In this document: piece by piece, positions 9,150-21,300 of the stretch
How positions within the stretch are numbered: the first letter of the stretch is position 1
Layout of the letters: the number at the start of each line of letters is the position of its first letter
Assembly (NCBI GenBank): GCA_016711125.1
Contig: JADJTQ010000010.1
Coordinates: 124,001-188,000, forward strand
DNA from: Saprospiraceae bacterium
GTDB lineage: Bacteria > Bacteroidota > Bacteroidia > Chitinophagales > Saprospiraceae
DNA: 64,000 nt
Reading direction: 5' to 3'
Program-made: the position numbers and the translations under genes
The notes under the pieces: model-generated
The model's database searches: none
Seen by the model: only the letters and a program-made list of their open reading frames with translations
What the model was told of the DNA's origin: nothing

Positions 9150-10402
9150 ATGATTCAAAGAATACCTATTCAATTTACCGCCACACCATCCAAAGTTGTG
9201 CTCCTATATTTAGATCTCTCTGAACGCCGGACAAATGAACTTATCCAGAAAATTGCTGAATTGACGGATTCTGAGTGTGATAAAATATGGATGGAGACAA
9301 AAGGTCTCTTTGAAAAAAGGCATCGGGATTTCACCCAAAGGATCAATCAACATGTTGATTTGGTTGAAGAAAAATTGGGGCAAGAAGTAAAATTTTTCGG
9401 CACCCGGAAGAATTTACTGGGTGCTTATGTATCCAAAGAGTACTCGACCCAAGCAGCTGCTCTATTTAATCCATCAATTGTTTTACATCCAGTACAAAAC
9501 GATCTCAAACCTGGTTCGGCCAGGTTTATCATGAGCCTGAGATCAACCGGCGAAGGCCATATTTCTTCGATCACTTTCAAAGAAGGATTGATTGATCAAC
9601 ATTTCGACATCTCTTTTGACCCAGCTTCAGACTGGCAAAGCACTGGCAAAATTGAAAGTGACCCTGAGTCTTTCGACTCAGAGAATTACCGGGTCATTTT
9701 CCCCAGTCAAATACCGCTGTCCGAACGTGTCCTCTTCCCTCAAACTCAAGATGAAAGTATGGGCATGGAAGATCTTCGCCTGGTGCGTTTCAGTGATGGA
9801 GATAACTCGACCTATTACGGCACCTATACTGCATACGACGGAAAGAATATCCGAAGTAAACTTTTACAGACGGATCAATTCCGGGAATTCAGCATCAACA
9901 CACTGAAGGGATCCGCAATAGAAGGAAAAGGGATTGCCATTTTTCCACGCAAAATTAGGGGACAATATGCGGCCATTGGAAGGCAAGACGGAGTCAATAT
10001 GACGCTGATGTTTAGTAACGATCTCTTGCAGTGGGACAACCAGCAACCTCTCCAGACTCCCAAAGCACCATTTGAACTAGTGCAAATTGGTAATTGCGGA
10101 AGTCCTGTCGAAACTCCCGAAGGCTGGCTTTTACTCACTCATGCAGTTGGGCCCATGCGGCGATATGTTTTGAGCGCAACTCTCCTGGATTTGGATGATC
10201 CGCAAAAGTAATTGGAACCCTGGACTACCCGCTTATGTCACCCTTAGATTCTGAGAGAGAAGGCTATGTACCCAATGTTTTATACACCTGCGGATGGTTT
10301 GTGCATCTGGATCAAATAATTATACCCTATGCCATGTCAGACTCCGCATGCAGTTTTGCGAAAATCAGCATCAATACTTTGGCGCAAACACTCTTACGAT
10401 GA
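9150..10402 (+). pseudogene. GH130-family glycoside phosphorylase, frameshifted near 10203-10208
   Basis: GH130 enzymes phosphorolyse (or in some groups hydrolyse) beta-mannosides. The first 353 codons encode the helical N-terminal extension and most of the five-bladed propeller, with ALFNPSIVLHP at about 108, MGMEDLRLVRF at about 205 and GNCGSPVETPEGWLLLTHAV at about 310. The frame then stops at 10209-10211. Reading on from 10205 in the next frame restores the family C-terminus (KVIGTLDYPLMSPLDSEREG, then YVPNVLYTCGWF) to a TGA at 10400-10402. The stop overlaps the ATG of the next gene (ATGA at 10399-10402), strong evidence that the restored frame is the original. One base inserted, or two lost, next to CAAAAG would explain it. 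Confidence 0.85.
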
Positions 10403-11673
10403 AAGTGGCAATCAGGGCGATACACCTAAATATTTACATTTACTTGCTTGTTTGCATTGGTTGTCAGGCACCGAAAACTAACGATCCTGATCCCTCCATA
10501 GTGATTAATACCAGTCACCTTGACCACCTCTATGAAGAGATAAGCATTGCACATGAGGATACGTTTGCAATTATTCATATTTATAGTGAATACCCCGACT
10601 ATGTTTGGGTGGGTGATAGTGATGAAGGCATCGCGTGTATTGACGATGTAGCCAGGGCAATCATTTTTTATCTCCGAAACTATCATTATAGTGGAGAGAT
10701 TCAGAGCTTGGAAAAAGGAAAAAAATTGCTCAAATTCTTGCTCTTCATGCAAGCGGATAATGGGTATTTTAATAATTTTATTTTTCCCGATTATTCCATC
10801 AACAAAGAGGGTATAACCAGCCTGGCCGAACCCAATTGGTGGTCATGGAGAGCATTATGGGCATTGGGAGAAGCCATCACATTATTAGATTCCGAAACAT
10901 CTGATTATGATCGATTAGTCACTGCCCGAAATCGATTAGTTGATGCCATTATACTTGACTTTAGGACCCATCCGATGGATAGTTTTATTCAGGTGGACGG
11001 ATTTCGAATCCCGCAATGGTTGCCCGGAAAAACTGCTGCTGATCAGGCCGCACTAATGATCCTGGGATTAGGATATAGCCAAAACTACCGTTGGGAAGAA
11101 TCAAAAAAGATTCTCAAATCGATGCTCGACGGTATTCAACAAATGCAAATAATTAATGATGAAAATTTCCCCCATGGGGTTTTCCTGAGTTGGCAAAACA
11201 TCTGGCATGCCTATGGCAACTCTCAGTCATATGCTCTTTTAAAAATCAGTCAATTAACCAACGATCCAAGTCTGATCTCCCCAGCTTTGACTGAAATTCA
11301 ATTCTTCTACAACGAGTGGATCAAAAGAAACTACATAAGCCATTTCAATCTGAAAAAAATCGAAAACTCCGTCTCCATCTATGATAGTTCCTCATTTCCT
11401 CAAATCGCTTATAATATACGGCCTGTCATTTGGGCTTGTCTGGAAGCCACCAAAGTCACAGGTGACATGAAATATGCCACTATGGCTCAAACCGTAGGGC
11501 AATGGTTTGATGGAGAAAATGCAGTGCAAACCGCCATGTATGATCCTATCACGGGCCTATGTTTTGACGGCATTAATGATGACAAAACCGTAAACCGAAA
11601 TGCCGGTGCAGAATCTACCATTGAAGCCCTTTTAGCCCTCCAGGAAATCTATTATTTCGAACCCAATAAATAG
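10399..11673 (+). CDS. Lipoprotein, putative (alpha/alpha)6-barrel glycosidase-like protein
   Basis: A 424-residue protein starting at the ATG that overlaps the GH130 stop; the longer open frame from 10294 only runs through the displaced GH130 tail. A lipobox follows a short signal (LVCIGCQA, Cys about 18). The body is helical and rich in aromatic residues (YPDYVWVGDSDEGIACIDDV, EPNWWSWRALWALGEA), consistent with an (alpha/alpha)6 toroid as found in many glycan-cleaving enzymes. Acidic residues in DSDEGIACIDD are candidate catalytic groups. I cannot name the family. Its place between GH130 and the importer ATPase suggests it trims the imported glycan at the envelope. Confidence 0.7.
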   Translation: MKVAIRAIHLNIYIYLLVCIGCQAPKTNDPDPSIVINTSHLDHLYEEISIAHEDTFAIIHIYSEYPDYVWVGDSDEGIACIDDVARAIIFYLRNYHYSGEIQSLEKGKKLLKFLLFMQADNGYFNNFIFPDYSINKEGITSLAEPNWWSWRALWALGEAITLLDSETSDYDRLVTARNRLVDAIILDFRTHPMDSFIQVDGFRIPQWLPGKTAADQAALMILGLGYSQNYRWEESKKILKSMLDGIQQMQIINDENFPHGVFLSWQNIWHAYGNSQSYALLKISQLTNDPSLISPALTEIQFFYNEWIKRNYISHFNLKKIENSVSIYDSSSFPQIAYNIRPVIWACLEATKVTGDMKYATMAQTVGQWFDGENAVQTAMYDPITGLCFDGINDDKTVNRNAGAESTIEALLALQEIYYFEPNK

Positions 11674-11678
11674 GAAAC

Positions 11679-12770
11679 GTGGCTGAAGTCAGACTAAAAA
11701 ATATAAGTAAATCATTTGCTCCGAATAATGTGGTGGTTAATGAACTAAATCTGCATGTTGCCGATAAGGAGTTTGTCGTTCTCGTGGGTCCATCGGGTTG
11801 CGGAAAATCTACCACGCTTCGCATGATTGCCGGACTTGAAGATATAAGCTCGGGTCAATTGTATATTGATGGAAAACTGGTAAATGATTTACCTCCAAAA
11901 GACCGGGACATTGCTATGGTCTTTCAGAACTATGCTCTTTATCCTCATATGACTGTATTTGAAAATATGGCATTCGGCCTGAAATTAAAAAAAGTCGATA
12001 AAAAGGTCATTAAAGAAGTCGTTACCCAAGCAGCTGAAGCGGTTGATATGTTGGAATTTCTGGATCGCAAACCAAAGGCGCTTTCTGGTGGACAACGTCA
12101 AAGAGTTGCTTTAGGCAGAGCCATTGTACGTAATCCCAAAGTATTCCTATTTGATGAACCGCTTAGCAACCTTGACGCAAAACTTAGGGTACAAATGCGT
12201 ATTGAGATTGCCCGACTCCAGACACGTCTTGGCACTACTACCATTTATGTCACTCATGATCAAGTTGAGGCAATGACTATGGCTGATCGCATTGCCGTTT
12301 TAAAAGACGGAATATTGCAACAGTACGATACCCCTCTCAATACTTACAATCATCCCAAAAATCAATTTGTGGCGGGTTTTATTGGAAGTCCCTCGATGAA
12401 TTTCATGGAAGTCATCAAGGATGAAAGTAATTCCGTGACCGATCCGTCAGGCCTCTTCAAGTTTAAACACTCCGATCTACAACTACCGATACCACAGGGA
12501 CAAAAGGTCATACTGGGTATCCGTCCTGAAGACCTGTATTTAGAGCAAAAATCGATAGCTTCGGTTAAAATAGCAGTGAGGGTTGTTGCCGTCGAACCTA
12601 TGGGAAATGAAAGTTTTTTACACTTACAGATTGGCCCCCATTTATTGACAGCAAGAATTAAGCCCGACATCCCGATTGCCAAGGACAATATGATCGATCT
12701 ATACATGCCAATTCATAAAATTCATTGGTTTGAGTATGGATCAGGTTCATCAATAAATACCAGCAATTAA
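11679..12770 (+). CDS. ugpC: Sugar ABC transporter ATP-binding protein (MalK/UgpC/MsmX type)
   Basis: A 363-residue cytosolic ATPase energising the importer. Walker A GPSGCGKST (37-45), Q-loop MVFQNYALYPHMTV, signature LSGGQRQRVALGRAIV, Walker B VFLFDEPLSNLDAKLR and the H-loop TTIYVTHDQVEAMTMADRI are all intact. The C-terminal third is the TOBE/OB domain (ILGIRPEDLYLE). It begins five bases after the preceding stop and is the last plus-strand gene of the locus. Its end overlaps the convergent second GH130 gene by four bases. The symbol denotes the subgroup; a shared MsmX-like multitask role is possible. Confidence 0.93.
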   Translation: MAEVRLKNISKSFAPNNVVVNELNLHVADKEFVVLVGPSGCGKSTTLRMIAGLEDISSGQLYIDGKLVNDLPPKDRDIAMVFQNYALYPHMTVFENMAFGLKLKKVDKKVIKEVVTQAAEAVDMLEFLDRKPKALSGGQRQRVALGRAIVRNPKVFLFDEPLSNLDAKLRVQMRIEIARLQTRLGTTTIYVTHDQVEAMTMADRIAVLKDGILQQYDTPLNTYNHPKNQFVAGFIGSPSMNFMEVIKDESNSVTDPSGLFKFKHSDLQLPIPQGQKVILGIRPEDLYLEQKSIASVKIAVRVVAVEPMGNESFLHLQIGPHLLTARIKPDIPIAKDNMIDLYMPIHKIHWFEYGSGSSINTSN

Positions 12771-13835
12771 TCGCTAAACACTTCACTCACCATTAAGGAA
12801 TTTAATACTTCCCTAATGGACAGGGTTGCCATGCAAATGACTGAATCTGAGGCACCATAGTACATCGTTATTTGATCTCCATTTACGATGTGTCCATTGG
12901 TGAATACTACATTACCAAAAAAGCCAGCTTGCTCATAATCTGCAATGGGCTCCATGATTGGATCGATCGACCGGGCAATAATTTGTCTGGGGTTGTTCAG
13001 GTCCAACAGGACTGCTCCCAGACAATAGCGATGTTTCGGATCAGCACCATGATAGATAACCAACCAACCTGCCTCTGTTTTAATCGGCGCTGCACCAGCT
13101 CCTACCCGCTCGCTATCCCAGCATCCTGGTCTTGTTTTCAATAGACAATAGTGATCGCCCCAATGTCTTAAATCTGGCGAAGAAGATAACCACACATAAT
13201 TACCACCAATCATGAGACTCGAAGGTCGATTCAAACAATAATATTTATCATTAATCCTTTCTTCAAAAATGGTGCAATCTTTATTGGATGGGAGAAATGC
13301 CATTTCTGAGCTGGACATTGATTTCCAATCGCTGGTCGTCATCAATCCAACACCCACTCCATCGGGTGACACGGGTATAGGTCAGGTAAAAGACACCATC
13401 TATGGTACTTATCCGGCAGTCTTCTATTCCATACGATTCTGAATTACCGTTGCCAAATAACCTGGAAGGAAGATCAGTAGGCTCATAAAATTCAAGTCCA
13501 TCATCGCTACAAAGCAACATTAAATGACTTAAAGTGGACAAATATAAATGGTCCTTATAGATTACATATCGAGGATCTGTGAAATTGACTCCCGGATCAC
13601 TTTTGTCATAGGTGATTGTTTTCACCTCTCCTTCTTCATCAAAAATACAAAGTGTGATTTTACCTTCCTCTTGACGCGGACGCTCTGCAACTCTGGCTAG
13701 CAGCCAGATTTTACCGGCATAAACAAAAGCTCCGGGATTCATCACGCAAACAACTTCCATACCCGGTCGGCTGGGAGTTACTTGCATGGGAGATATCAAA
13801 GGATTTTGAGAATGGCGTTTGGCCAGATCATTCAT
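12767..13835 (-). pseudogene. Second GH130 phosphorylase, frameshifted near 13370
   Basis: A GH130 enzyme of the short type without the helical N-terminal extension of the 9150 copy. The first 155 or so codons run from 13835 (FTDPRYVIYKDHLYLSTLSH, YGIEDCRISTIDGVFYLTYT) and then leave the family frame. The other frame carries the remainder (SPDGVGVGLMTTSDW, GAGAAPIKTEAGWLVIYHGA) to the stop at 12767. Joining them requires one missing base around 13369-13373, giving TYTRVSPDGVGVG as expected in relatives. It lies convergent to the importer operon but surely shares its substrate range. Either the lost base is an assembly error or the gene is inactive. Confidence 0.85.
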
Positions 13836-14034
13836 GATTGTGGATGTAAAAAAATCAAAATTATCAGGATTAAATCACTTTAAAATAGCAAGACATCTAC
13901 TAAGTATTTGTCTACCCCTATTTAAAGGTCTCGTCTCTTTTAGTGGGACAAGGTTTAAATAAGGTACGAGTTAGGTTTCACCTGCCTATTTTAATTAAAA
14001 AAACTAAAATGGCTTGAAACATATTAAGAAAAAG

Positions 14035-14086
14035 AAAAAAGCGCATAGTACCTACCAATAAACTCAGTGATTGCTATGCGCTTTTA
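14035..14086 (-). terminator. Rho-independent terminator after LamG-array gene
   Basis: A perfect 8-bp stem, GCGCATAG at 14041-14048 and CTATGCGC at 14074-14081, is flanked by A-tract on one side (14034-14040) and TTTT on the other, so it could terminate in both directions. It lies about 60 bases past the stop of the minus-strand LamG gene. The rest of 13836-14143 must contain the promoter of the second GH130 gene; I see no other element. Confidence 0.75.
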
Positions 14087-14143
14087 AATGCAATTAATTA
14101 TTATTTAACTCTACATTATAAAATGATAATGCAATACTTGCTA

Positions 14144-17100
14144 CTATTTTTTAATAAATGGGATTGAACCCATATTTTCACCTGCGAGGACAAAATTCAA
14201 AGAATAAAGTCCACTAACGTAATTATTTACATCTAAACTAATTTGTCGACTAGCTAGCTGAGCCGCGCTAAAATGTATCGCATCTATTTGTCTTCCTGAC
14301 ACATCGAAGACACGCAGCAATAGTGATTTGTCTCCTTTAAACTGATGCTGCACCACTAGCCTTTCTGTAGTTGGATTTGGATATACTACTTCTACTACAC
14401 TGCTGATTTTAGAAATCAGGTCTTTTAAACCTGTCGTACCTGAGGTAAATAATTTCTTAACCTCATCAGTGGTCAGTGCTCTATTGTAAATTTTCAGTTC
14501 ATCCAACGCCCCATTGAAATACTGACCTCCATCAACCGGATTACTACCCATGCCTAACTTTCTCGAGGTACTATTCAGTGTGCCGGCGGCAGGCTTTCGA
14601 TTTACTTCATTGCCATCCAAATAAATGATATCATCCGTACCATCATGAACCATGGTGACATACCACCAAAAATCTTTCACCAACTCATTACCATCTTTCG
14701 AATCCATATCGGATATGGCATTGTCAAATTGAGCATTTTTACTGTTGGTTGTCCAAACAATTCTCAAATGTTGAGGAAGTGAAATTTTCCAGCGCTGATC
14801 CCAATGACCAAAATCTAAAACATAAGCTTCAGCATCCTGAAGACTTTGTCCGTCGACTCTGATCCAGAAACTAACCGTTGCAAAATCAGAAATCAATTGC
14901 ACCGCATTAGGAGCTAGTACCGAGTCTTGATCTCCATCAAATTTGATGGCCATTCCTCCCCGGTCAGGGACTTCTTCAAACACTACATCACCAGCTACAA
15001 CGCCGTGATTAGCATATGGTGTGGCATCATCGGCATTTCCTTCAAATGGATAATGAGCCACCAAACCATCTTCGCCCGCATCGACCGGCGCACCAGTACT
15101 GAGGGTGAGTTCTGCAAAATCCGACAGATTTCCAGCCAGGTCAAAGGCCTGCACCTCAAACGTGTATAGTGTTTCAGGTTCCAAACCAGTGACTACTACT
15201 GAGGTATTGGAGGCAGAAAGCGAGTCAAATAAAACACCATCTACATAAACAATATAACCCGCAACCGCCTGATTGTCGGTAGAGGGATCCCAAGATAATC
15301 CGATGGAATTAGAACCTGCCATTCCAACCAAATTGAGTGGAGCTTCCGGAGCAATCGTATCGGGGTCTCATCAACACCCGTCGTGACCACTACGGTTGTA
15401 GCCTGAGATTCATTACCGGCTGCATCGACGGCAGTGACTCCAAAATGATAGACCGTCAGAGCTGACAAGCCGCTTATAGAAGCACTTGTGACCGAAGTAG
15501 TCTGAATCTTCGTTGAATCCTGCCATACATTGTATCCAGCCACTCCCACATTGTCGGTAGATGGCTGCCAGGATAAGGAGACATCGGTAAAACTGACACT
15601 TCCAATAAGATCTAGCGGAGCACTCGGAGCCTCGGTATCATCACTCGCTGGTGCCAATGATTGTAGCGCAAAAAGATCAGCAATTTCCTGATCGGAAAGA
15701 GCAACGCTGTAGATTTGAATTTCATCAAGAGAACCCTTAAAATAAGAACCTCCATCGATGATATTGTATCCGATACCAAAATCTTCGACAGTTGAATTCA
15801 GGTCGCCAACAACATCTTTTTCCGCTACTGGCAATCCATCAAAGTAAATTTTATCTTTCAGACTATCATGGACCATGACAACATGGGTCCAGGTACCAAT
15901 CTGTAATTCATTTCCATCGCCGGAATCCATATCTGAAATACCATTCTCATGATTGGTGGTCCATACAGGTTTGCCATGGCCTGGTAGTGAGATTTTCCAT
16001 CGTTCCTGCCAGCCTCCAAAACTCAATAAGTACGATTCTCCATTTGCGGCAAATTCTTCAACATTTATCCAAAAACTGACTGAGGTTTTCGGGCTATTTA
16101 GTTGTACCGAATTTTGCGCTTCCAATACACTACCAACTCCATCAAAACTATATGCCTGGTTTATTTTTCCAAATCGATCAGTGCCCGGCAAAGCAGAACC
16201 ACTCGCATTATTCTTATAGGGTGTCACATCACGTGCATTTCCACTAAACGGATAATAGGCTACCAGACTATCGCTGGTGACTGATGTCTCATTCTGCGCC
16301 CCGTATAGGTCAGCTATCTGCTGATCGGTCAGCTCCACATTATAAATCTGAACGTCATCAAGCTTTCCGATAAAATAAGCGCCGCCATCTACTGGATTAT
16401 AACCGATACCCAATGGGTACTGAGTAGCATTTAGAGCTCCACCTACATCCTTGCTATTGGCTAAGACCCCATTCACGTAGATTTTATCTTGTGTCAGACC
16501 ATGGACAAAAGTAACATAGGTCCAACTTCCTGCCTGTAGTTCATTTCCATCACCGGAGTCCATATCAGAAATACCTGTTGCGTGATTGGTTGTCCACACT
16601 GGCTTTCCGTGCGAAGGAAGGGAAATCTTCCATCGTTCCTGCCAACCACCGAAAGACATTAGGAAAACTTCGCCCTGGGCAGGAAGTTCATCCACATTAA
16701 CCCAAAATCCGACAGTCGCATAATCGGAATTATATTGCACCGAAGTAGGAACCTCGACGCTTTCCGCGCCAGCAAACTGTAGTGCATTGTTTCCATATCC
16801 AAAGCGATCCTGAGCAGGAGAGGCACCATTCACTACGCCATTGTTGGCAAACTGGGTACCATCTTCAGCATCACCTGAAAGCTCGAAATCTGCTACTAAT
16901 TCTACCGGAGTAGCAGGAGACGCAGATTGATCAGTATAAAGGGCTGTAATCTCACCCTCACTTAATGCATAGTTATAGACTTCTACCTCATCCAATTGAC
17001 CATCAAAATAATTACCTCCATCAACTGGATTATAACCCAATCCGAAAGGGTGGGTGGTCGAGTTGAGATTACCCACTACATCCTTTTCATTGGCAAGCTC

Positions 17101-18255
17101 ACCGTTTAGATAAATCTTATCTTTGGTACCGTCATGAACCAATACCGCATGCATCCAGACTCCAGGTTGTAAAGCTTTGGTGCTATCACCTGCATCCATA
17201 TCAGAAATTCCATTTTCGTGATTAGTTGTCCACACCAGCTTTCCATGCGATGGTAAACTTATTTTCCATCGTTCTTGCCAGCCACCAAATGATGCCACAA
17301 ATACCTCACCTTGTGCAGGAAGAGTTCGCACATTAATCCAAAAAGACACCGTAGTAGCGTCAGAATTCAATTGGGCCGAATTGGAAATCGTGAGTTCTGA
17401 ACTAGTCCCGTTAAAGCGATAAGCGCTTTCACCGAATCCAAAACGATCAGTAGCAGCGGTCAGGTCAACTCCTCGTCCATTGTTCGAAAAGCCAGATTCA
17501 TCACTTAGGTTGACGCTAAATGAGTACGCAGCCACGAGACCCTCTTCAATTACCTGGTTGGTATTTTGATCGGCATACAGATCAGCCACCTGCTGTGCAT
17601 CCAAAGCGCCATCAAAAATCATGACCTCGTCAAGAGATCCTTTGAAAAAAAGAGAACCACCGATGGGATCATATCCCACTCCCAACGGATGAGTGGTAGT
17701 ATTCAGGTTTCCCAGGACATCCTTCTCTGCGGCCAGAATACCATTCAGGTATATGAGATCTCTAGCACCGTCGTGCACGGTTACGACATGGGCCCATTCA
17801 CCAATTTTCAATGCATTGGTACTATCGCCGGAGTCCATATCCGAAATGCCATTTTCATGATTGGTAGTCCAGACCGGCTTACCATGACCTGGCAGCGAGA
17901 TTTTCCATCGCTCTTGCCAACCACCGAAGCTCATAATAAATACCTCCCCCTGAACAGGCAATTCCGCAACCTTAATCCAAAAGCTCACCGATGTTGTAGG
18001 CGACTGCAACTGATCAGCATTATTAGCCTGAAGAAAACCTTGCTCACCATCAAAGGCAAAGGCCCGATTGGCCACACCAAACCGATCCTGTGTGAGCAGC
18101 GCTCCACAAATCGTAGCATCATTTCCAAAATCAGTTTGGTCCAGGGCATTGCCCGTAAAAGAATAGTAGGCCACCGTGTCTTGCCCTGAGGCCATGACTA
18201 ACGTCAGGCAAAGGAGCAACACAGGCGCCAATAGTTTGTAAATATTTTTCATCAT
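14144..18255 (-). pseudogene. Five-LamG surface protein with FN3 pair and T9SS tail; frameshift at 15362-15365
   Basis: About 1,370 residues when joined. A signal peptide ends near residue 24. Four LamG/concanavalin domains of about 212 residues follow (roughly 25-235, 236-447, 450-660, 665-880), each with SFGGWQERWKISLP. Two fibronectin type III domains and a fifth, more diverged LamG come next. The C-terminus is a type A T9SS sorting domain (VVYPNPTTERLVV, then FDVSGRQ). The frame breaks between the FN3 domains: a C4 run (GGGG at 15362-15365 on the plus strand) is one base short of the frame giving DETPDTIAPEAPLNL. It is the last gene of the SusCD operon and is likely a secreted, cell-surface glycan-binding protein analogous to SusE/F. 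Confidence 0.88.
15650..18190 (-). repeat. Four tandem LamG coding repeats, ~635-bp period
   Basis: The sequence encoding the WQERWKISLP core recurs on the plus strand near 15998, 16635, 17265 and 17905, a spacing of 630-640 bases. The copies are highly similar at the DNA level, indicating recent duplication or gene conversion. A fifth, clearly older copy core lies near 14790. Regions like this are prone to assembly collapse, so the copy number should be treated with care. Confidence 0.85.
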
Positions 18256-18336
18256 TGTAAATTTTAATAGATTAATACTTTTAGTTTAATGGTTGTTCCA
18301 GGTTCAGGATTAAATGAAAACACCATTTTTGCAATT

Positions 18337-21300
18337 TTATATTTTTATGAACTTCCTGACTATGAACTCATTCTGAGTTTTAATCAATAAATAGTAAATC
18401 CCATGAGCATATTCATGAACATCAATTTCCTCCAATACAGAATGGTATAAATACCCTTTATTACAAATCCTGCCAAATTGATCAACTATATCAAATTCCG
18501 CAGGACGGCTTTGCGATGTTTCAATCTTTACAGATAATTTTGAACTCACCGGGTTGGGATAGATTTCAACACTGGCAGTAGAAAGAGGTAGATCTCTTGC
18601 TGATGTGCTTAACGGACCATATATCTGCAGAATAGTATCCGGAGAAAGGGCATAGTCATACAGTTTTATTTCATCCAAAATGCCACCAAAATTAAAGGCT
18701 TGATCACCGGGTAGTTGTTGGGCTATTTCCAGATCAAAATCAGTTTTATTGATGCTACCGGTCATCGTTGTAAAAGATTCCAACTGGCCATTGATGTAGA
18801 TCATTAAAAAATGTCCATCATAGGAGGCGGTAATAAAATAGATACTGTCTTGAACTAGTCTGATCTTTGAATCGAGGTCAACGATCTGACCTGCAGAATT
18901 TTTCAGTGTCCATCTTAAATTCCGATCTGGAATAATTGATAATTTAAATCGATTCTGCCAACTACCATGAGAAATGATAAATGTTTCGCGATCCGGAAGT
19001 TTTTCGGGTTTAATCCAAAGACTCACAGTAATTGCCTGATCAAAATTTAATTGTTCTGTATTAGAGACTGAAATGTGGTCATTAATGCCATCAAAAAAAT
19101 AAGCCCTTGAAGAATTGCCATTCCGGTCTTTTGTCAATTTTGCTCCCGACACCAACCCATTTAATTGATTGCCACTAAGATCATCGGCGTTGCCATCAAA
19201 AGGATAATAGGCGATCAAATTGGCAACTTCAGGTTTTTCATAGGTAAGAACCAATAAGGAAATATCTGCCCAGACCGTAGCACCCTCTTCATCGGTAACA
19301 CTGACTTTGATCACATAGATGCCTTCGTTCTCTGGACCAGTCCAAACTGCTTTATCCCCATCGGATATAATCGTGCCTTCTTCAGCAGACCAGGTATAAG
19401 TTAGGAGATCGCTATTTTGATCGTAGGCGACGCAATTTAATTGAATATTGCCTCCTGGTACGGTATGCCGGCTATCACTCATCAGTTCAAGGATCTCAGG
19501 GGCAAAATTTACTTCTTCAACCACCTCTATTTGCAAGGTGGCAGTGTCGGTCTGGCTTTCTGAATCTTCAACATAAACCTGAATTTCGTATATACCGATG
19601 CTATCGGGAACGATCCATTTTCGGTTTGATCCCTCACCCACCAACAAACCTCCATCAGAACCATAGGTATATTGCAGCTCCTTTGTTTCGCGATCAGTGG
19701 CCTTCGTGAAAATTTGCAAACTATCACTTGGTTCTACAATTACTTTCTCTGCAGCCAGGCTTTGAATGCGAGGTGGAAAATTATAGGCTATTTTCGTCTG
19801 GTTATAATCAATGACAGTGCCATCGGATATCAGTTTATTAAACTTTGTGCTTAATTGGCCTCCTGCCGGCACATAAACCAACGACATCGCGGTTTTACCC
19901 GGCAACGGAATCATAACTTGACCACTGACGCTTTGCAAAATAAATTCTTCGGATAATGCATCATAAATATCGACCAGTGCTTCACCCAGGGACAATTCTA
20001 TTTCTCTTACATCAGCGTAGGGATTAAAAAACAAAAAAGATGGAAAAGCTGCATCCTCAAAAAAATCCGTCTTAAGTAAATCTATTTGCAGGATCTTCGG
20101 CACATTCGTCTCCTCTATGAGACTACCCAGATATCCAATTGATGATGTACTATATAAGGATAAATTTGTACCGGCCCATTGCCCCTTGAGAGCATCACCG
20201 GTGGATATCGGACCTACTCCGTCTATTTTTTCGCGTAATGCTTCATAACCGAGTACACCACGTGGATCATTCTGAGATGACCAACCTGACCCATCCTGCA
20301 TATTCGATGGCAGGAAACCCGGATAAAATAACCGGTTGGCATTGGCAAGATTTAGCACCCATTTTGCGATCGACCGGGCAAACCGCTTATCATATCGAAC
20401 CATAGGTACCAATGCACCGGCTTGCTGAAGGCCGTTTAACTGGAATGCGTAGTCATTTCCCAGATCATTGGCTTCTCCTACCAGACCTGAAACATCCAGG
20501 CCGCTCCAGGTGCCAACAATAGTGCCCCACCCCCGCAGAGGGCCTCTATTAAAAATCCAAAAAAGTAGTTTTTCAATGTCGTAGTTGGTGCCGATTTCGG
20601 CATTTGCTTTCGCAGCGACATAAGCGCCGTAAGGTAATTGTAACTCATAAGAGGGATTGGTGCCTAAGTTCGTTAAAAATTCAAGACTCCACTCGGTCCC
20701 TTTCAAGTACTCCTTGTTGCCGGTCTCCTTATATGCGTGATACAACAGCCAGGCAAAAGTTCCCGCAGCTTCCGGTTCGACAACACCGCTGGCCAAAGGT
20801 CTACCATCAATAAAATTCCAGGCCCGATAATTCATAGATGGCCTCTGCCAGGGAGTATCACTTCCGCCCATTTGCCGGATGGCATTCTGCATCCGGTCAG
20901 CTATGGTGCTAAATTGAAATTCTGCCTCACCGATATCACCATATAAATCATATAATTGATAAAAATAAATATTGGGCATCATATCATACCACCAATCACT
21001 GCCGCTATGGGCTCCTACATTATTTAAGTAAAGGTTTTCTCCATTTTTATGATTAAAAAAATCCTGACTATAGAGTATCCAATTCTTCCCGTCTTGATTA
21101 CTCTTATCGATGCCCAACAGGCTTGCACCGACCAGTGAAGGCAGGATATTGATCGCCTCACCAGCAGATTGATTGAAACTACCCACGTAGGTATTTAATC
21201 CAAATGATGGATTTCCAGGATAATTAATGCCTTGATCCTCGATAAAAATCAATGGTAAATATTCACCTGCTTTATTTAAATCGTAAACAAAAGAATCATA

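Noticed and set aside
10203..10211. Programmed ribosomal frameshift in GH130
   Set aside because: No slippery heptamer and downstream structure are evident, and the same kind of break occurs in ten other unrelated genes.
17566..18189. Plus-strand open frame of 207 codons
   Set aside because: It is antisense to the LamG array, whose own frame has signal peptide, domains and motifs; long antisense frames arise from the repeats.
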